A DNA stretch of 64,000 nt, taken from NCBI GenBank assembly GCA_030430715.1, contig JAUIJZ010000003.1, positions 1 through 64,000 on the forward strand. The letters run 5' to 3'. The translations under genes and the position numbers were made by a program. Every line of letters starts with the position of its first letter. Positions within the stretch are counted from its first letter, which is position 1. The notes below the pieces were generated by a model. The model was not told the origin of the DNA, did no database searches, and was given only the letters and a program-made list of their open reading frames with translations. This DNA is from Alphaproteobacteria bacterium. Lineage in GTDB: Bacteria > Pseudomonadota > Alphaproteobacteria > Caulobacterales > Aquidulcibacteraceae. This document shows positions 14,839-24,040 of the stretch, piece by piece.

Positions 14839-17400
14839 TCAGCTGTCGCCAAAGCGATCAAGCAGGCGGCGAAGATAATCGCGTTCAGTTTCTGGGCGGT
14901 TGGCGTCTTGAGCGCGGCGGCGAATTTCGTCGAAGATTTCGCGCGCGCGCACCGGATCGAACTGGCTGGGCATGTTGGCGTCGCCGCCATCGCCCGCGCC
15001 GCCGCGCGCATCGCGGCCTAACGGATCGCGCTCGCCGCGTCCGGCTTCGCCGCGTTGCTGGCCGCCTTCGCGTCCGCGTTCGCGTATTTCCGCAGCGAGC
15101 GCCTCGGCGCCTTGCCGCAACTGATCGAGCGCGGCGGCCTGCGCCGCTTCCGCGCCTTCGAAATCGCCGCGCCGCAAGGCTTCTTCGGAGCGGCGCATCG
15201 CATTCTCGGCCTCATTCAGCGACTGGCTGGGCGCGGCGCCCGCGCCCTCGGCATTGCCTTGCGCCTGGGCCATGGCTTCGCGGATTTCCTGCTGGCGCTC
15301 AGCCAGGTCGTCGCCGCCTCGGCCGCCCTCCTGATCGCCGCCCGAACCGCCCTGGCTTCGCTGCTCTTGTTGCGTTTCGCTGTTCAACTCGCGCTGTTCG
15401 CCGATCGCTTCGGAGAGTTGATCCATGCTCTGCTGCATGGCCTGTTCGCTCTCGCTGTTCTCGCCTTCACCGCCTTGCGATTCCGCCAGTTGCACATCGA
15501 GATTGGCGAGGATGTTGGCGAGCATTTGCAGTAAGCGCTGCGCTTCTTCCGTGCGGCCTTGTTCGCTGAGGCGCTGAACCTGGTCGAGCAAATCTTCGAT
15601 GTCCTGGCCGCTGAGCTCGGTTTGATCTTCGGTGTCTTCCATGTTTTGGCGTTCGCCATTGCGCTGGGCTTCCTGCACCAGAGCCTGCATGTAATTGTCG
15701 GTCGCGCGGCGCAGCGCTTCCATCAATTGGCGGATGCGCTCTTGCGGCGCGCCTTGCTGCAACGCCTCGGCAAGTTGGCGCTGCGCCTCTTCCAACGCAC
15801 GGCGCGCATCGGCGGCGCCGCCATATTCGGCGCGCAACGCCGTGCGCCAGAGCGTGTCGGCGGCGAGGCCCGTGTCGCTTGTGCGTTCGGCGACGGCGAG
15901 TTCCGAACGCGCCAAACGCAGCCCGAGATAGACGGCGAGATCGCGGAAATAGCCGTCCTCCGGCAACATGGTCAGCGCATCGATCAGACGCGCGGCGCGA
16001 CGCACGCCTTCCGGCGCCTGTCGCAGCGACGGTCTTTGATCGTAGTCGCGCAAAGCGACGCGCTGCTGCGGGTAAAGAGCGCTTGCGTCACGGATCAGGC
16101 GCGTGCGCGGTCCATTCTCGCCGCGATAAGGGCGCCCCTCGGCGAGGATGTGGCGGCGAATTTCAATCGCCGCGCGCGCCAAGGGCTGCAGGAACACTTT
16201 TTCCGGCATGGTGAAGCGTAGCGGTTCGCTCAAACCTTCCTGGCCAAGCGCGTCGACCGCGACAAGCTGCGCTTCGACTTCCATCCCGGCATAGGGGTGA
16301 GGGCCGACATCGACCGAGCTTTCGTCTTCCGCTTCGCGCGGATCGCCGGCGGGCATCTCAAGCGCGATATCGACGGGATCGGCGCGAGATAAACTTTCGG
16401 GCGGATTCACCGGCCGCACGCGCATGCGTAGAGCGCGCACGCCGAAATCGTCGGAAGCGCGCCAATTCACGACCGCGTGCTCTTCCGGCGCAAGCGCCAC
16501 CGGCGCCGCGAACGCGACCATCGGCGGCGCATCGGCTTGCGGCGTGATGCGCCATGACGCGCGGGTGTGAAAGCGCACGATTTTGAGTTGGCCCTCGCCG
16601 GGGATCGCCAGGCGTGCTTCCCAGGCGCCGTCGGCGGCGCGTGTGAAACGCGCTTGCTGGCGTCCGCCTTCGCCTGAAAACACAAGGCGCGGTGCGCCGG
16701 TGGGGCCGGTGACGCGCACCGTCGCTTCCACCGAAGGCGGTGTGGCGATGCTTTCGCCAAGCCGTTCGCTGAGCGAGACCGGCGCCGAACGCGTGTATTC
16801 CGCCGGCGTGAGCCACGCTTCGACCGCCATTTGCCGATCTCCGAGCAACGGGCCGGGATCGGGAATGAACGCGCGGGCAAGACGGTCAGGAGCTTGCGCG
16901 CCGGCTATGATTACGCCGCCGATCAGCAACATCGCCACTACGTAGCGCAGGCGATAGCGATCAAACTCATCAAGCCGCGGGCGAGGCGGTCCGGCCTTGG
17001 CCTTTTCCACGAGGCTCAGCGCGCGCGTAAGCTCGCGGCGCCACAGCGCCATGGAAAACGGATCATAGCGTGTCGGCTGATCTTCAAGCGCTTCGAACGC
17101 CGCATTGTCGAGCGCGCTGTCGGCGGCAAGGCGCCGGCGTGCTTCGTCTGTTGTTGGCGCGCGCCAAGCGCGGCGCGCACGCAAACCGAGAAGCGCGAAT
17201 ATGATCAGCGCGCCAATCGCGGCGAGGCTTTGCGCGAGCAGAGGCAGACGATCTTGCCCGCCGAATAGGGCAACGGCCGCCCAGGCGCCCACCGCCAGCA
17301 AGAGCCAGAAGCCTGCGCGCAAAGCGCGCTCTAGCGCAATGCGCCGGCCGGCGCGCGCGGTCTCTCGGGCGAGTTGGTCGAGGGCGTCTTGATGCTTCAT
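14839..17400 (-). CDS. DUF4175 / TIGR02302 family membrane protein
   Basis: 853 residues, matching the length of this alphaproteobacterial family. Two N-terminal membrane segments (about 30-75) and another near residue 150-170 (YVVAMLLIGGVIIAGAQAP) precede a large extracytoplasmic region (EHAVVNWRASDDFGVRALRM is a family hallmark). The C-terminal third (about 540-800) is rich in Gln/Glu/Gly and predicted helical. The function is unknown; it is often near lysA/argH in this group. The gene starts ATG at 17400, 93 bp from the lysA stop. Confidence 0.82.
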   Translation of the reverse strand: MKHQDALDQLARETARAGRRIALERALRAGFWLLLAVGAWAAVALFGGQDRLPLLAQSLAAIGALIIFALLGLRARRAWRAPTTDEARRRLAADSALDNAAFEALEDQPTRYDPFSMALWRRELTRALSLVEKAKAGPPRPRLDEFDRYRLRYVVAMLLIGGVIIAGAQAPDRLARAFIPDPGPLLGDRQMAVEAWLTPAEYTRSAPVSLSERLGESIATPPSVEATVRVTGPTGAPRLVFSGEGGRQQARFTRAADGAWEARLAIPGEGQLKIVRFHTRASWRITPQADAPPMVAFAAPVALAPEEHAVVNWRASDDFGVRALRMRVRPVNPPESLSRADPVDIALEMPAGDPREAEDESSVDVGPHPYAGMEVEAQLVAVDALGQEGLSEPLRFTMPEKVFLQPLARAAIEIRRHILAEGRPYRGENGPRTRLIRDASALYPQQRVALRDYDQRPSLRQAPEGVRRAARLIDALTMLPEDGYFRDLAVYLGLRLARSELAVAERTSDTGLAADTLWRTALRAEYGGAADARRALEEAQRQLAEALQQGAPQERIRQLMEALRRATDNYMQALVQEAQRNGERQNMEDTEDQTELSGQDIEDLLDQVQRLSEQGRTEEAQRLLQMLANILANLDVQLAESQGGEGENSESEQAMQQSMDQLSEAIGEQRELNSETQQEQRSQGGSGGDQEGGRGGDDLAERQQEIREAMAQAQGNAEGAGAAPSQSLNEAENAMRRSEEALRRGDFEGAEAAQAAALDQLRQGAEALAAEIRERGREGGQQRGEAGRGERDPLGRDARGGAGDGGDANMPSQFDPVRAREIFDEIRRRAQDANRPETERDYLRRLLDRFGDS

Positions 17401-17493
17401 GCCGGCGCGTCAAACGTAACAGCCCGGTTCTGGCCAAACCATGGCCGTCGCCCAGAAAGGGCGTGCTTACGTGGTTACCGAGGCGTAACGCGC

Positions 17494-18753
17494 CTAATCG
17501 GTTTGCCAATCGGGCACGGTTTCCAGCGCGATTTGCTCGGCCAGGGTCCAGCGCCGCCGCACGACCTTGTATTGGTCCCCGCGCACCAGCACTTCGGGAA
17601 CCAGGTCGCGCGCATTGTAGGTGGAGGCCATGGTCGCCCCATAGGCGCCCGCCGTCATGAAGCCGATCAGGTCGCCCTCCTGGAGCGGAGCCAGGGAGCG
17701 GTCGCGGGCGAAGGTGTCGCCGGTTTCGCAAATCGGCCCAACCACATCGTAGCGCTGCGCCGGTGCGCTCGGTTCCCGCACCGGTTTGATGTCGTGAAAC
17801 GCCTCATACATGGCCGGACGCAGCAGGTCGTTCATGCCGGCGTCGACGACCAGGATGGGCCGTGTCCGATCCTGCACGCGGATCACGCGCGAAAGCAGCA
17901 CGCCGGCATTGGCGACGATCAATCGCCCAGGCTCGAACGAAAGCTTCACGTCGAGGTCGCCGAAAACGCGATGGACGATCGCCGCGTATTCGCTGGGCGG
18001 GGGCGGATCGGGTTCGTCGAAATAGGGCACGCCTAGGCCGCCGCCGAGATCGAGGCGCTCGACGCTGAGACCCTGACCGCGCAGCGTCTCCACCATGCCG
18101 CGCACGACCTTGAAGGCGGCCTCAAGCGGCGCAAGATCGCGGATCTGGCTGCCGATGTGCACGGCGAGCCCTTTCGGGGCGAGGTGCTTGTCGGCGTGCG
18201 CGCGCGCGTATAGCGCCAGCGCTTGTTCCGGTGAGACGCCGAATTTCGCATCGCTCTGACCGGTCGTGATTTTTGCGTGCCCGCCCGCGCCGACATCCGG
18301 ATTGACGCGAATGGCGATGGCCGGCTGCTTCTTCAGCGCCCAGGCAATGCGTGAGAGCGTTTCGAGTTCAGCGACGCTCTCAATGTTGATTTCATGCACG
18401 CCGGTTTGCACGGCGAAGGCCAATTCCTGTTCGGTCTTGCCGACGCCGGAGAAGATGATGCGCTCGGGCGGCACGCCGGCTGTCAGCGCGCGTTCGATTT
18501 CACCCTGGCTCACCGTATCGGCGCCCGCGCCCTTGTTGGCGAGCGTGTTGATCACGGCGATGTTTGCATTTGCCTTCACGGCAAACGCCACCAGCACGTC
18601 GCGCGGCGCGAACGCGCTTTTGAACACCTCGTAATGGCGTTCGATCGTCGCGCTCGAATAGACGTAAGCGGGCGTCCCGACCGCATCGGCGATCGCGCTC
18701 AAGGACACGTCTTCGCAGCAGAGCACGCCGCCGCGATATTCAAAATGGTTCAT
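17494..18753 (-). CDS. lysA: Diaminopimelate decarboxylase
   Basis: 419 residues from MNHFEYRGGVLCCEDVSLSA. The PLP lysine is in FAVKANANIAV (about residue 58), with HIGSQI, the glycine-rich DLGGGLGVPY phosphate loop, EPGRLIVANAGVLL and the C-terminal catalytic Cys motif PICETGDTFA. It decarboxylates meso-diaminopimelate to lysine. The ATG overlaps the stop of the small upstream lipoprotein (ATGA). A 58-residue upstream extension is rejected because it lies over that gene. Confidence 0.93.
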   Translation of the reverse strand: MNHFEYRGGVLCCEDVSLSAIADAVGTPAYVYSSATIERHYEVFKSAFAPRDVLVAFAVKANANIAVINTLANKGAGADTVSQGEIERALTAGVPPERIIFSGVGKTEQELAFAVQTGVHEINIESVAELETLSRIAWALKKQPAIAIRVNPDVGAGGHAKITTGQSDAKFGVSPEQALALYARAHADKHLAPKGLAVHIGSQIRDLAPLEAAFKVVRGMVETLRGQGLSVERLDLGGGLGVPYFDEPDPPPPSEYAAIVHRVFGDLDVKLSFEPGRLIVANAGVLLSRVIRVQDRTRPILVVDAGMNDLLRPAMYEAFHDIKPVREPSAPAQRYDVVGPICETGDTFARDRSLAPLQEGDLIGFMTAGAYGATMASTYNARDLVPEVLVRGDQYKVVRRRWTLAEQIALETVPDWQTD

Positions 18754-19013
18754 TGGGCAGGGTAAGCCTGGGGTTCTAGGCGCGGCGCTTGCGGCACGCT
18801 GTCCGGCGGCGCGTTCGCCCTGTCGTCGATGGTTGGCGCGCCCGTTTCGTTGCAGCGCGGATCGCGTTGCTGTCCGGGGGGCAGCGCCCGTGTGCATTCG
18901 CGCCGCAGCGCTTCTTCGCGCCCCCACATCGGATCAGGACGCTCCAAGCCGGCGGGGATGCCGCAGCCGGATAGAAGGCCAAGTGCTGTGAGGGCGAAAA
19001 TCAGCCGCGTCAT
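18750..19013 (-). CDS. Small lipoprotein between argH and lysA (LptM-like position)
   Basis: 87 residues from the ATG at 19013. Signal peptide MTRLIFALTALGLLSGC with lipobox LLSGC (Cys17), then a short Pro/Arg-rich tail (RPDPMWGREEALRRE). Small lipoproteins at this argH-lysA position are annotated LptM/YifL-like, which help mature the LPS translocon; this one is longer than most and the match is by position and lipobox only. ATGA overlaps link it to argH upstream and lysA downstream. Confidence 0.68.
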   Translation of the reverse strand: MTRLIFALTALGLLSGCGIPAGLERPDPMWGREEALRRECTRALPPGQQRDPRCNETGAPTIDDRANAPPDSVPQAPRLEPQAYPAQ

Positions 19014-20428
19014 TCGAACATCTCCATCCAGCGCTGGGCTTGCTCGCGCACCCGTTGCGGCGCGGTTCCACCATAGCAATCCCTGCTTTCGACCGACTTT
19101 TCAACCGTCAGCAGCGCCCGCGCGGCTTCCGTGATGCGCGGTTCGATCGCCTGGAAATCGCTCAAGGGCAGCAGCGCCAGTTCGGCAACGCCGGTTTCCT
19201 CAGCGCGCCGCACGATCTTGCCGGTGATTTCGTGCGCCTCACGGAATGGCGTCTTAAGTTCGCGCACCAGCCAATCGGCGAGGTCGGTCGCGGTGGAATA
19301 GCCGCGCGCCGCCGCTTCGCGCAGCGCGGCGCGATTGAAGCTTAGTGTTTCGATCATGCCGATCATCGCCGTCAGCGAGAGCGCGAAATCGTCGAACGCG
19401 GCGAAGGTAAGCGCTTTGTCTTCTTGCAGATCCTTCGCGTAGGCGAGCGGAAGTTTCTGTACAAGCCCGTTCAGCGCGGCGAAATTGGCGCCGATGCGCG
19501 CGGCCTTGGCGCGGATCAGCTCGGCGGCGTCCGGGTTGCGCTTTTGCGGCATGATCGACGAGCCGGTGGACCATGCGTCGCTCAGATTGGCGAAGCCGAA
19601 TTGAGGGCTGGTCCACAGCACGATCTCTTCGGCCAGACGCGAAAGGTGAGTCACGGCGATCGAAAGGCTTGAGAGCGCGCCCAGCGCGAAGTCGCGCGAG
19701 GCGACAGCATCGAGCGAATTGTGCGACGGCCCATGAAAGCCAAGCGCATGCGCCGTCATGTCGCGATCGATCGGATAGGGCGTGCCGGCCAGGGCGGCCG
19801 AACCGAGCGGACATTCCCACGCCGCTTCAAGCGCGCCGCCGATCAGCCGCACGCGGTCCCGCTCGGCCATGGAAACGTAAGCGAGCAAATGATGGCCGAG
19901 CGTCACCGGCTGCGCCGTTTGCAAATGCGTAAAGCCCGGCATCACCCATTCGGCGTGTTCCTCGGCGCGTTTCACCAGCACCTTTTGCAGCGCGCGTAAT
20001 CCATCGGAGGCTTCGCGTGTGGCGCGCATGGTCCACAGTTTGAAATCGGTGGCGACCTGGTCGTTGCGGGAGCGGGCGGTGTGCAGCCGCTTGCCGGCCT
20101 CGCCGATGCGTTCGGTCAGCCGCGCCTCGATATTGAGGTGGATGTCTTCCAGTTCGCGCGAAAAGGGGAACGTCCCGCCCTCGATTTCCGCTGCGATCTG
20201 ATCCAGTCCGGCCTGTATCGCCGCGTTGTCTTCTGGCGTAATAATCGCCTTGGCCGCTAACATGGCGGCGTGGGCCTTCGAGCCTTCGATATCTTCGCGC
20301 CACAGGCGCTGATCGATGTCGATCGAGGCGTTGATGGCCTGCATAGCGTCGTCGGGCTGGGCCGCGAACCGGCCGCCCCACATTTTTTGTCCGCTGGAAC
20401 CGGGCGCGGAGGAATTGGAATTGGACAC
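19010..20428 (-). CDS. argH: Argininosuccinate lyase
   Basis: 472 residues. Contains KMWGGRF near the start, the fumarase-superfamily signature GSSIMPQKRNPD at about 287-298, and the HTARSRNDQVATD and TPYPIDRD substrate motifs. It splits argininosuccinate into arginine and fumarate. It starts with GTG at 20428, supported by GGAGGAG nine bases upstream on the minus strand. The 5' end overlaps or abuts the divergent tlpA-like gene. Operon argH-lipoprotein-lysA makes arginine and lysine. Confidence 0.93.
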   Translation of the reverse strand: MSNSNSSAPGSSGQKMWGGRFAAQPDDAMQAINASIDIDQRLWREDIEGSKAHAAMLAAKAIITPEDNAAIQAGLDQIAAEIEGGTFPFSRELEDIHLNIEARLTERIGEAGKRLHTARSRNDQVATDFKLWTMRATREASDGLRALQKVLVKRAEEHAEWVMPGFTHLQTAQPVTLGHHLLAYVSMAERDRVRLIGGALEAAWECPLGSAALAGTPYPIDRDMTAHALGFHGPSHNSLDAVASRDFALGALSSLSIAVTHLSRLAEEIVLWTSPQFGFANLSDAWSTGSSIMPQKRNPDAAELIRAKAARIGANFAALNGLVQKLPLAYAKDLQEDKALTFAAFDDFALSLTAMIGMIETLSFNRAALREAAARGYSTATDLADWLVRELKTPFREAHEITGKIVRRAEETGVAELALLPLSDFQAIEPRITEAARALLTVEKSVESRDCYGGTAPQRVREQAQRWMEMFE

Positions 20429-21035
20429 GAACGCACGCTCCTCCGGACGGCCCTGGGCCCTTTGGGCCGCGATGACAATGATGGCCGCCGGTTTGCTGGC
20501 CGTCCTTTACGTGCTTTCGGCAGCTACTTCAAAGGCCTCGACCGAAACGGGCTTGATGCAATTCGCGCGCGGCGAATTGGAAGATTTGGCGGTGATGGAA
20601 GATCCGCCGGTGCTCAGCACGCGGATGATCCGCGATGCTTCGGGCGCTGAGACAAATTTGCGCGCCGCCAGCCGGGGCCAGGTGATGGTGGTCAATCTCT
20701 GGGCCACATGGTGCGCGCCTTGTATCGAGGAGATGCCGACCCTGGGCGCGCTGCAGCGCCGCTATCAGGGGCGCATTCGCGTCGTGCCGGTCAGCGTTGA
20801 TGGCGAAGGCCAGCGCGCGCGTGCGCAGCAGCAATTGGCGCGGCTCTCGAATGACTCGCTGCCGTTCCTGATCGACATCAGCCGCGGCATCATTTTCGAC
20901 GTTGGCGCACCAGGCATGCCGGTAACTGTCGTCTATGATGCACGCGGCCGTGAGGTCGCACGCCTAGCCGGCGGCGCGGATTGGAATAGTCCGGAAGCCG
21001 TTGCGCTAATGGACGCGGTTTTGGCTCAGAGATAA
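20421..21035 (+). CDS. TlpA-like membrane-anchored thioredoxin
   Basis: About 204 residues if translated from the TTG at 20421, which has GGAGGA seven bases upstream (20408-20413); the alternative ATG at 20472 removes the basic N-terminal tail. A membrane anchor (WALWAAMTMMAAGLLAVLYV) is followed by a periplasmic thioredoxin domain with active site WCAPC (WATWCAPCIEEMPTLG) and cis-Pro GMPVTVV. TlpA proteins reduce thiols for cytochrome c and oxidase maturation. It is divergent from argH as in other alphaproteobacteria. Confidence 0.82.
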   Translation: MDTNARSSGRPWALWAAMTMMAAGLLAVLYVLSAATSKASTETGLMQFARGELEDLAVMEDPPVLSTRMIRDASGAETNLRAASRGQVMVVNLWATWCAPCIEEMPTLGALQRRYQGRIRVVPVSVDGEGQRARAQQQLARLSNDSLPFLIDISRGIIFDVGAPGMPVTVVYDARGREVARLAGGADWNSPEAVALMDAVLAQR

Positions 21036-21859
21036 GGCGAAAGCGCCAAGCGCACGCGGGAAGCTTGCGCCAGCATTTGCGAGTAAGGCGTCGCCGTCTC
21101 GCCCGCGATTGGTGTCGGCCACAACGCGAGAAAGCGATCGATCTCAGCATCGGCTTCGCCATAGGCGCGCGCATCGGCGCGGCGCAGCGCTTGCTCGCCG
21201 TCATCGAGCAGGTCGCGCGCCGCGAGGGCGGCTCCGAGACTGTGTTGATACTCGATGGGGTCGACGAAATCTTCCTGCACCACGAGCGAGTAGAGCCCGG
21301 TCGAAATGTCGACCATACGCGCGGCCAGCACGGCGCTGTTGACGCTGAGCGGCGCGCGCGCGGCGTCAATGGCGGCGAGCGCTGTGTCTATGCGCTGTTC
21401 GACCTCGGCTTGCGATTGCCCCAAGGCCTCCGCTGCGGCCCGCACCGGCGCGACATCAAGCGTGCCGAATTGTTCGGCGAACGGGTCGTAAACCTCGAGC
21501 ACGCCCTGAGCGACGAGCACGGCCGCTTCATCACTGGCGCCAGTCTCGGCGACCTTTTCGGCGACAAGCAAAAACCCTTTGAGGTGCTCCAGGCGCAGCG
21601 CGATGATCTGGTCGCCCGCGAGGCCCGCATAGGCGGACGCCGCGCCAGCTTCACCAGCCTCGCCGCCGCTTTCGCCGATGGCCGCTTCACCGGCTTCGCC
21701 GCCGGCGGATGCGGGCCCGGAAATAGCGCCTTCGCCTTCCTCGCCCATCTCGCCGCCGCTTTCGCCGCCCGCTTCGCCCGTCTCACCGCCGCCACAGGCT
21801 GCCAGGGCGAGCGCTGCGATGCTCGCAGTGCGCCAAGACTTGAATTTCCATGCGCTCAT
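21026..21859 (-). CDS. Lipoprotein with Gly/Glu/Ala-rich linker, unknown function
   Basis: 277 residues from MSAWKFKSWRTASIAALALA. Lipobox ALAAC (Cys22), then about 50 residues made almost entirely of Gly, Glu, Ala and Ser in repeats such as GGETGEAGGESGGEMGEEG, then an all-helical Ala-rich domain (about 75-277). No family is recognised. The linker is probably a flexible acidic tether holding the helical domain off the membrane. Convergent overlap of 10 bp with the tlpA-like gene; divergent from the PKHX dioxygenase. Confidence 0.7.
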   Translation of the reverse strand: MSAWKFKSWRTASIAALALAACGGGETGEAGGESGGEMGEEGEGAISGPASAGGEAGEAAIGESGGEAGEAGAASAYAGLAGDQIIALRLEHLKGFLLVAEKVAETGASDEAAVLVAQGVLEVYDPFAEQFGTLDVAPVRAAAEALGQSQAEVEQRIDTALAAIDAARAPLSVNSAVLAARMVDISTGLYSLVVQEDFVDPIEYQHSLGAALAARDLLDDGEQALRRADARAYGEADAEIDRFLALWPTPIAGETATPYSQMLAQASRVRLALSPYL

Positions 21860-21927
21860 GCGCCTCTCCCAATATCCGCTGCCAGGGTTTTGGACTAAAT
21901 GAGACGCATTCGCAATAAGGTTGGCCA

Positions 21928-22602
21928 ATGAGTTTGATTTTGGAGGCTGTGCTCGAGGCCGAGGACGTGGCGCGAGTGCTGTCCGAACTGGATGCGGCGC
22001 ACTGGGCGCACGGCAAACGCACGGCCGGTGCGGCGGCGCGCGGCGTGAAGGAAAATCTGCAGGCCGATAACGCCAACCCGCGCGTGCAGGCGCTGCAGCG
22101 TTTCGTCACTGACGCCTTGCGCCGCCACCCCATGTTCGAGATTGCGGCGCGGCCGCACCGGATCTCGCCGCTGCTGTTTTCGCGCTACGAGCCAAGCATG
22201 AATTATGGCGCGCACACTGATGACGCACTCATGGGACGCGGAGAAGCGCGTTTGCGCAGCGATCTCGCATTCACGCTCTTTCTCAGCGCAAGCGAGTCTT
22301 ACGAAGGCGGCGGGCTCGTCATTGAGAGCGCGTTGGGCGAGCAGGAGATACGGTTGGCGGCGGGCGACGCCATTCTATATCCCGCAGGCTCCATACACCG
22401 CGTCGCGCCGGTGACGCACGGCACGCGGATTGCGGCGGTCGGTTGGGTGCAAAGCACGATCGCCGACGCAGGTCAGCGCGAAATCCTGTTTGATCTTTCC
22501 GTGGCGCGCACGCGCTTGGTTGAAGCCGGCGGTGCGCGGGAGGAAGTGCTGCGGCTGGATAAGAGCATCTCCAACCTGTTGCGCATGTGGGCCAAGCTTT
22601 AG
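21928..22602 (+). CDS. Fe(II)/2-oxoglutarate-dependent dioxygenase, PKHX/PiuC (YbiX) family
   Basis: 224 residues, the usual YbiX/PiuC length (about 225). The iron facial triad is visible as His-x-Asp in YGAHTDDALM and the distal His in AGSIHRVAPV, with the 2-oxoglutarate Arg in GTRIAAVGW. Family signatures SRYEPSMNYGAHTD and FLSASESYEGGGLVIE are intact. PiuC genes usually neighbour TonB siderophore receptors, but none is seen here. The 3' end overlaps the convergent membrane-protein gene by 4 bp. Confidence 0.88.
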   Translation: MSLILEAVLEAEDVARVLSELDAAHWAHGKRTAGAAARGVKENLQADNANPRVQALQRFVTDALRRHPMFEIAARPHRISPLLFSRYEPSMNYGAHTDDALMGRGEARLRSDLAFTLFLSASESYEGGGLVIESALGEQEIRLAAGDAILYPAGSIHRVAPVTHGTRIAAVGWVQSTIADAGQREILFDLSVARTRLVEAGGAREEVLRLDKSISNLLRMWAKL

Positions 22603-23111
22603 CGAAACGGCTGCACGTCGTGCCGCAAATGCTCGGCGCTGCGCGCGTATGACCGCGGGCGTTCCAGCGCGATGTAGGAAAACGCGATCGATGTGACGAG
22701 CGTGATCGGCAGCCCTAAAAGAAACGTCAGCGGCAAAATCGATAGCGCCATCGAGGTCGTGAAGGCTTCGCCAGCGCCAGCTTGCTCGTAATTGGCGACC
22801 AGCGCCAATAATTCGGTCAGCGCGAACGGGATGAGCAGAGCGGCTATCGCTCCCGCCGCCAACACGTGCAGCACCACCTCGCGGCGTGTGCGCGGCGGAC
22901 GGCCAAGCGCCCAGGCCGCGCCCAGCGTCGACAGGGCTAAGGCGTAGATCACGGCGCCTGCAATCAAAGCCAATTGCGCCAATGGTCCGCTGCCGCCGAA
23001 CACGAGCGCGGGCCCGCCCACGGCTGCGATGAGCGCCAGCGGCGTCCATATGAAAGCCGGTCCGCGCCAGACCAGCGGCGGGATGCGTTGGGGTATGGGC
23101 GCGAGACGCAT
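22599..23111 (-). CDS. Hypothetical four-helix membrane protein
   Basis: 170 residues, with four hydrophobic segments at about 18-38, 43-66, 83-105 and 120-148 and a basic C-terminal tail. No family recognised. It starts ATG at 23111 and is divergent from the DUF938 methyltransferase. Confidence 0.6.
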   Translation of the reverse strand: MRLAPIPQRIPPLVWRGPAFIWTPLALIAAVGGPALVFGGSGPLAQLALIAGAVIYALALSTLGAAWALGRPPRTRREVVLHVLAAGAIAALLIPFALTELLALVANYEQAGAGEAFTTSMALSILPLTFLLGLPITLVTSIAFSYIALERPRSYARSAEHLRHDVQPFR

Positions 23112-23202
23112 GAGCGTAGTTTAATCCCTCGCATGGCGGCGTCACCCTTGCGGGTTATCGCGCGCGGCTTTTCCAGCTTCGGCAAACGTGTTTGAAGCGG
23201 GC

Positions 23203-23820
23203 ATGAACGCGCGTCTCTCCTCGCCGGCGACTGCCCGCAACCGCGAACCCATTTTGGAGGTGCTGCGCCGTGTCTTGCCGGCGGATGCGCGCGTGTTGGA
23301 GCTTGCCTCCGGCGCGGGGGAGCATGCTGTCTATTTCGCGGCGGCATTGCCGGGCGTGCGCTGGCGGCCGAGCGACCCGGACGCCGCGGCGCGCGCGAGC
23401 ATCGCCGCGTGGATCGACGCCGAAGGGGCGGGGAATATTGCGCCGCCATTAGCGATCGATGTGAGTGCTGACGATTGGGGCGTTACGGACGAAGCGCCAT
23501 TCGATGCGTTTGTCGCTATCAACATGATTCACATCTCGCCCTGGGAAGCGACGCTTGGCTTGATGGCAGGCGCCGGCCGGTTGCTGCGCGCAGGCGGCGT
23601 GCTGTTCACTTATGGTCCTTACATGCGCGACGGGCGCCACACCGCGCCGTCAAACGCTGGGTTCGACGCATCTTTGAAAGCGCGCGATTCGCGTTGGGGC
23701 GTGCGCGATGTCGCTGATGTCGTGCGTGCGGCGGGCGATAACGGCCTTGCCTTGGATGAAATCGTCGAAATGCCGGCGAATAATTTGTCGCTCGTGTTCA
23801 CAAAGCGTGCGGAACGCTAA
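23203..23820 (+). CDS. DUF938 family methyltransferase-like protein
   Basis: 205 residues from MNARLSSPATARNREPILEV; a GTG at 23188 would add five residues. The SAM-binding motif VLELASGAGEHAVYFA (about 28-43) and MIHISPWEATLGLMAGAGRLLRAGG, GPYMRDG and NAGFDASLKARDSRWGVRDV are hallmark DUF938 sequences. Eukaryotic relatives are METTL26-like; the substrate is unknown. Monocistronic as far as visible. Confidence 0.85.
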   Translation: MNARLSSPATARNREPILEVLRRVLPADARVLELASGAGEHAVYFAAALPGVRWRPSDPDAAARASIAAWIDAEGAGNIAPPLAIDVSADDWGVTDEAPFDAFVAINMIHISPWEATLGLMAGAGRLLRAGGVLFTYGPYMRDGRHTAPSNAGFDASLKARDSRWGVRDVADVVRAAGDNGLALDEIVEMPANNLSLVFTKRAER

Positions 23821-23922
23821 GCAAAACCCGCCTCAACAACATTTAACACGCTTAGGCATTGGCGCGGCACACGCCGACCTTATCTGCTGCGCTCGAAGGC
23901 CAAGAGCGAGAAGGGGCTTCAC

Positions 23923-24012
23923 ATGCGCAATACGATCACCGCGCTGGAATGGACGATTGGCGCCGCACTGCTGTTGGGCTTGGCGGCCTATATGGCGCAG
24001 AGTTTTTTGTAA
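23923..24012 (+). CDS. Very small single-span membrane peptide (29 residues)
   Basis: Starts ATG at 23923 with GAGAAGGGG six bases upstream and ends TAA at 24010-24012: MRNTITALEWTIGAALLLGL and a nine-residue tail. One hydrophobic helix spans about residues 8-27. A strong ribosome site, a short leader and a clean membrane helix support a real small protein; lack of comparison data limits confidence. It lies between DUF938 and the convergent hbd. Confidence 0.5.
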   Translation: MRNTITALEWTIGAALLLGLAAYMAQSFL

Positions 24013-24040
24013 GCTCTGATCGCGCGAAAGATGCCGGCGC

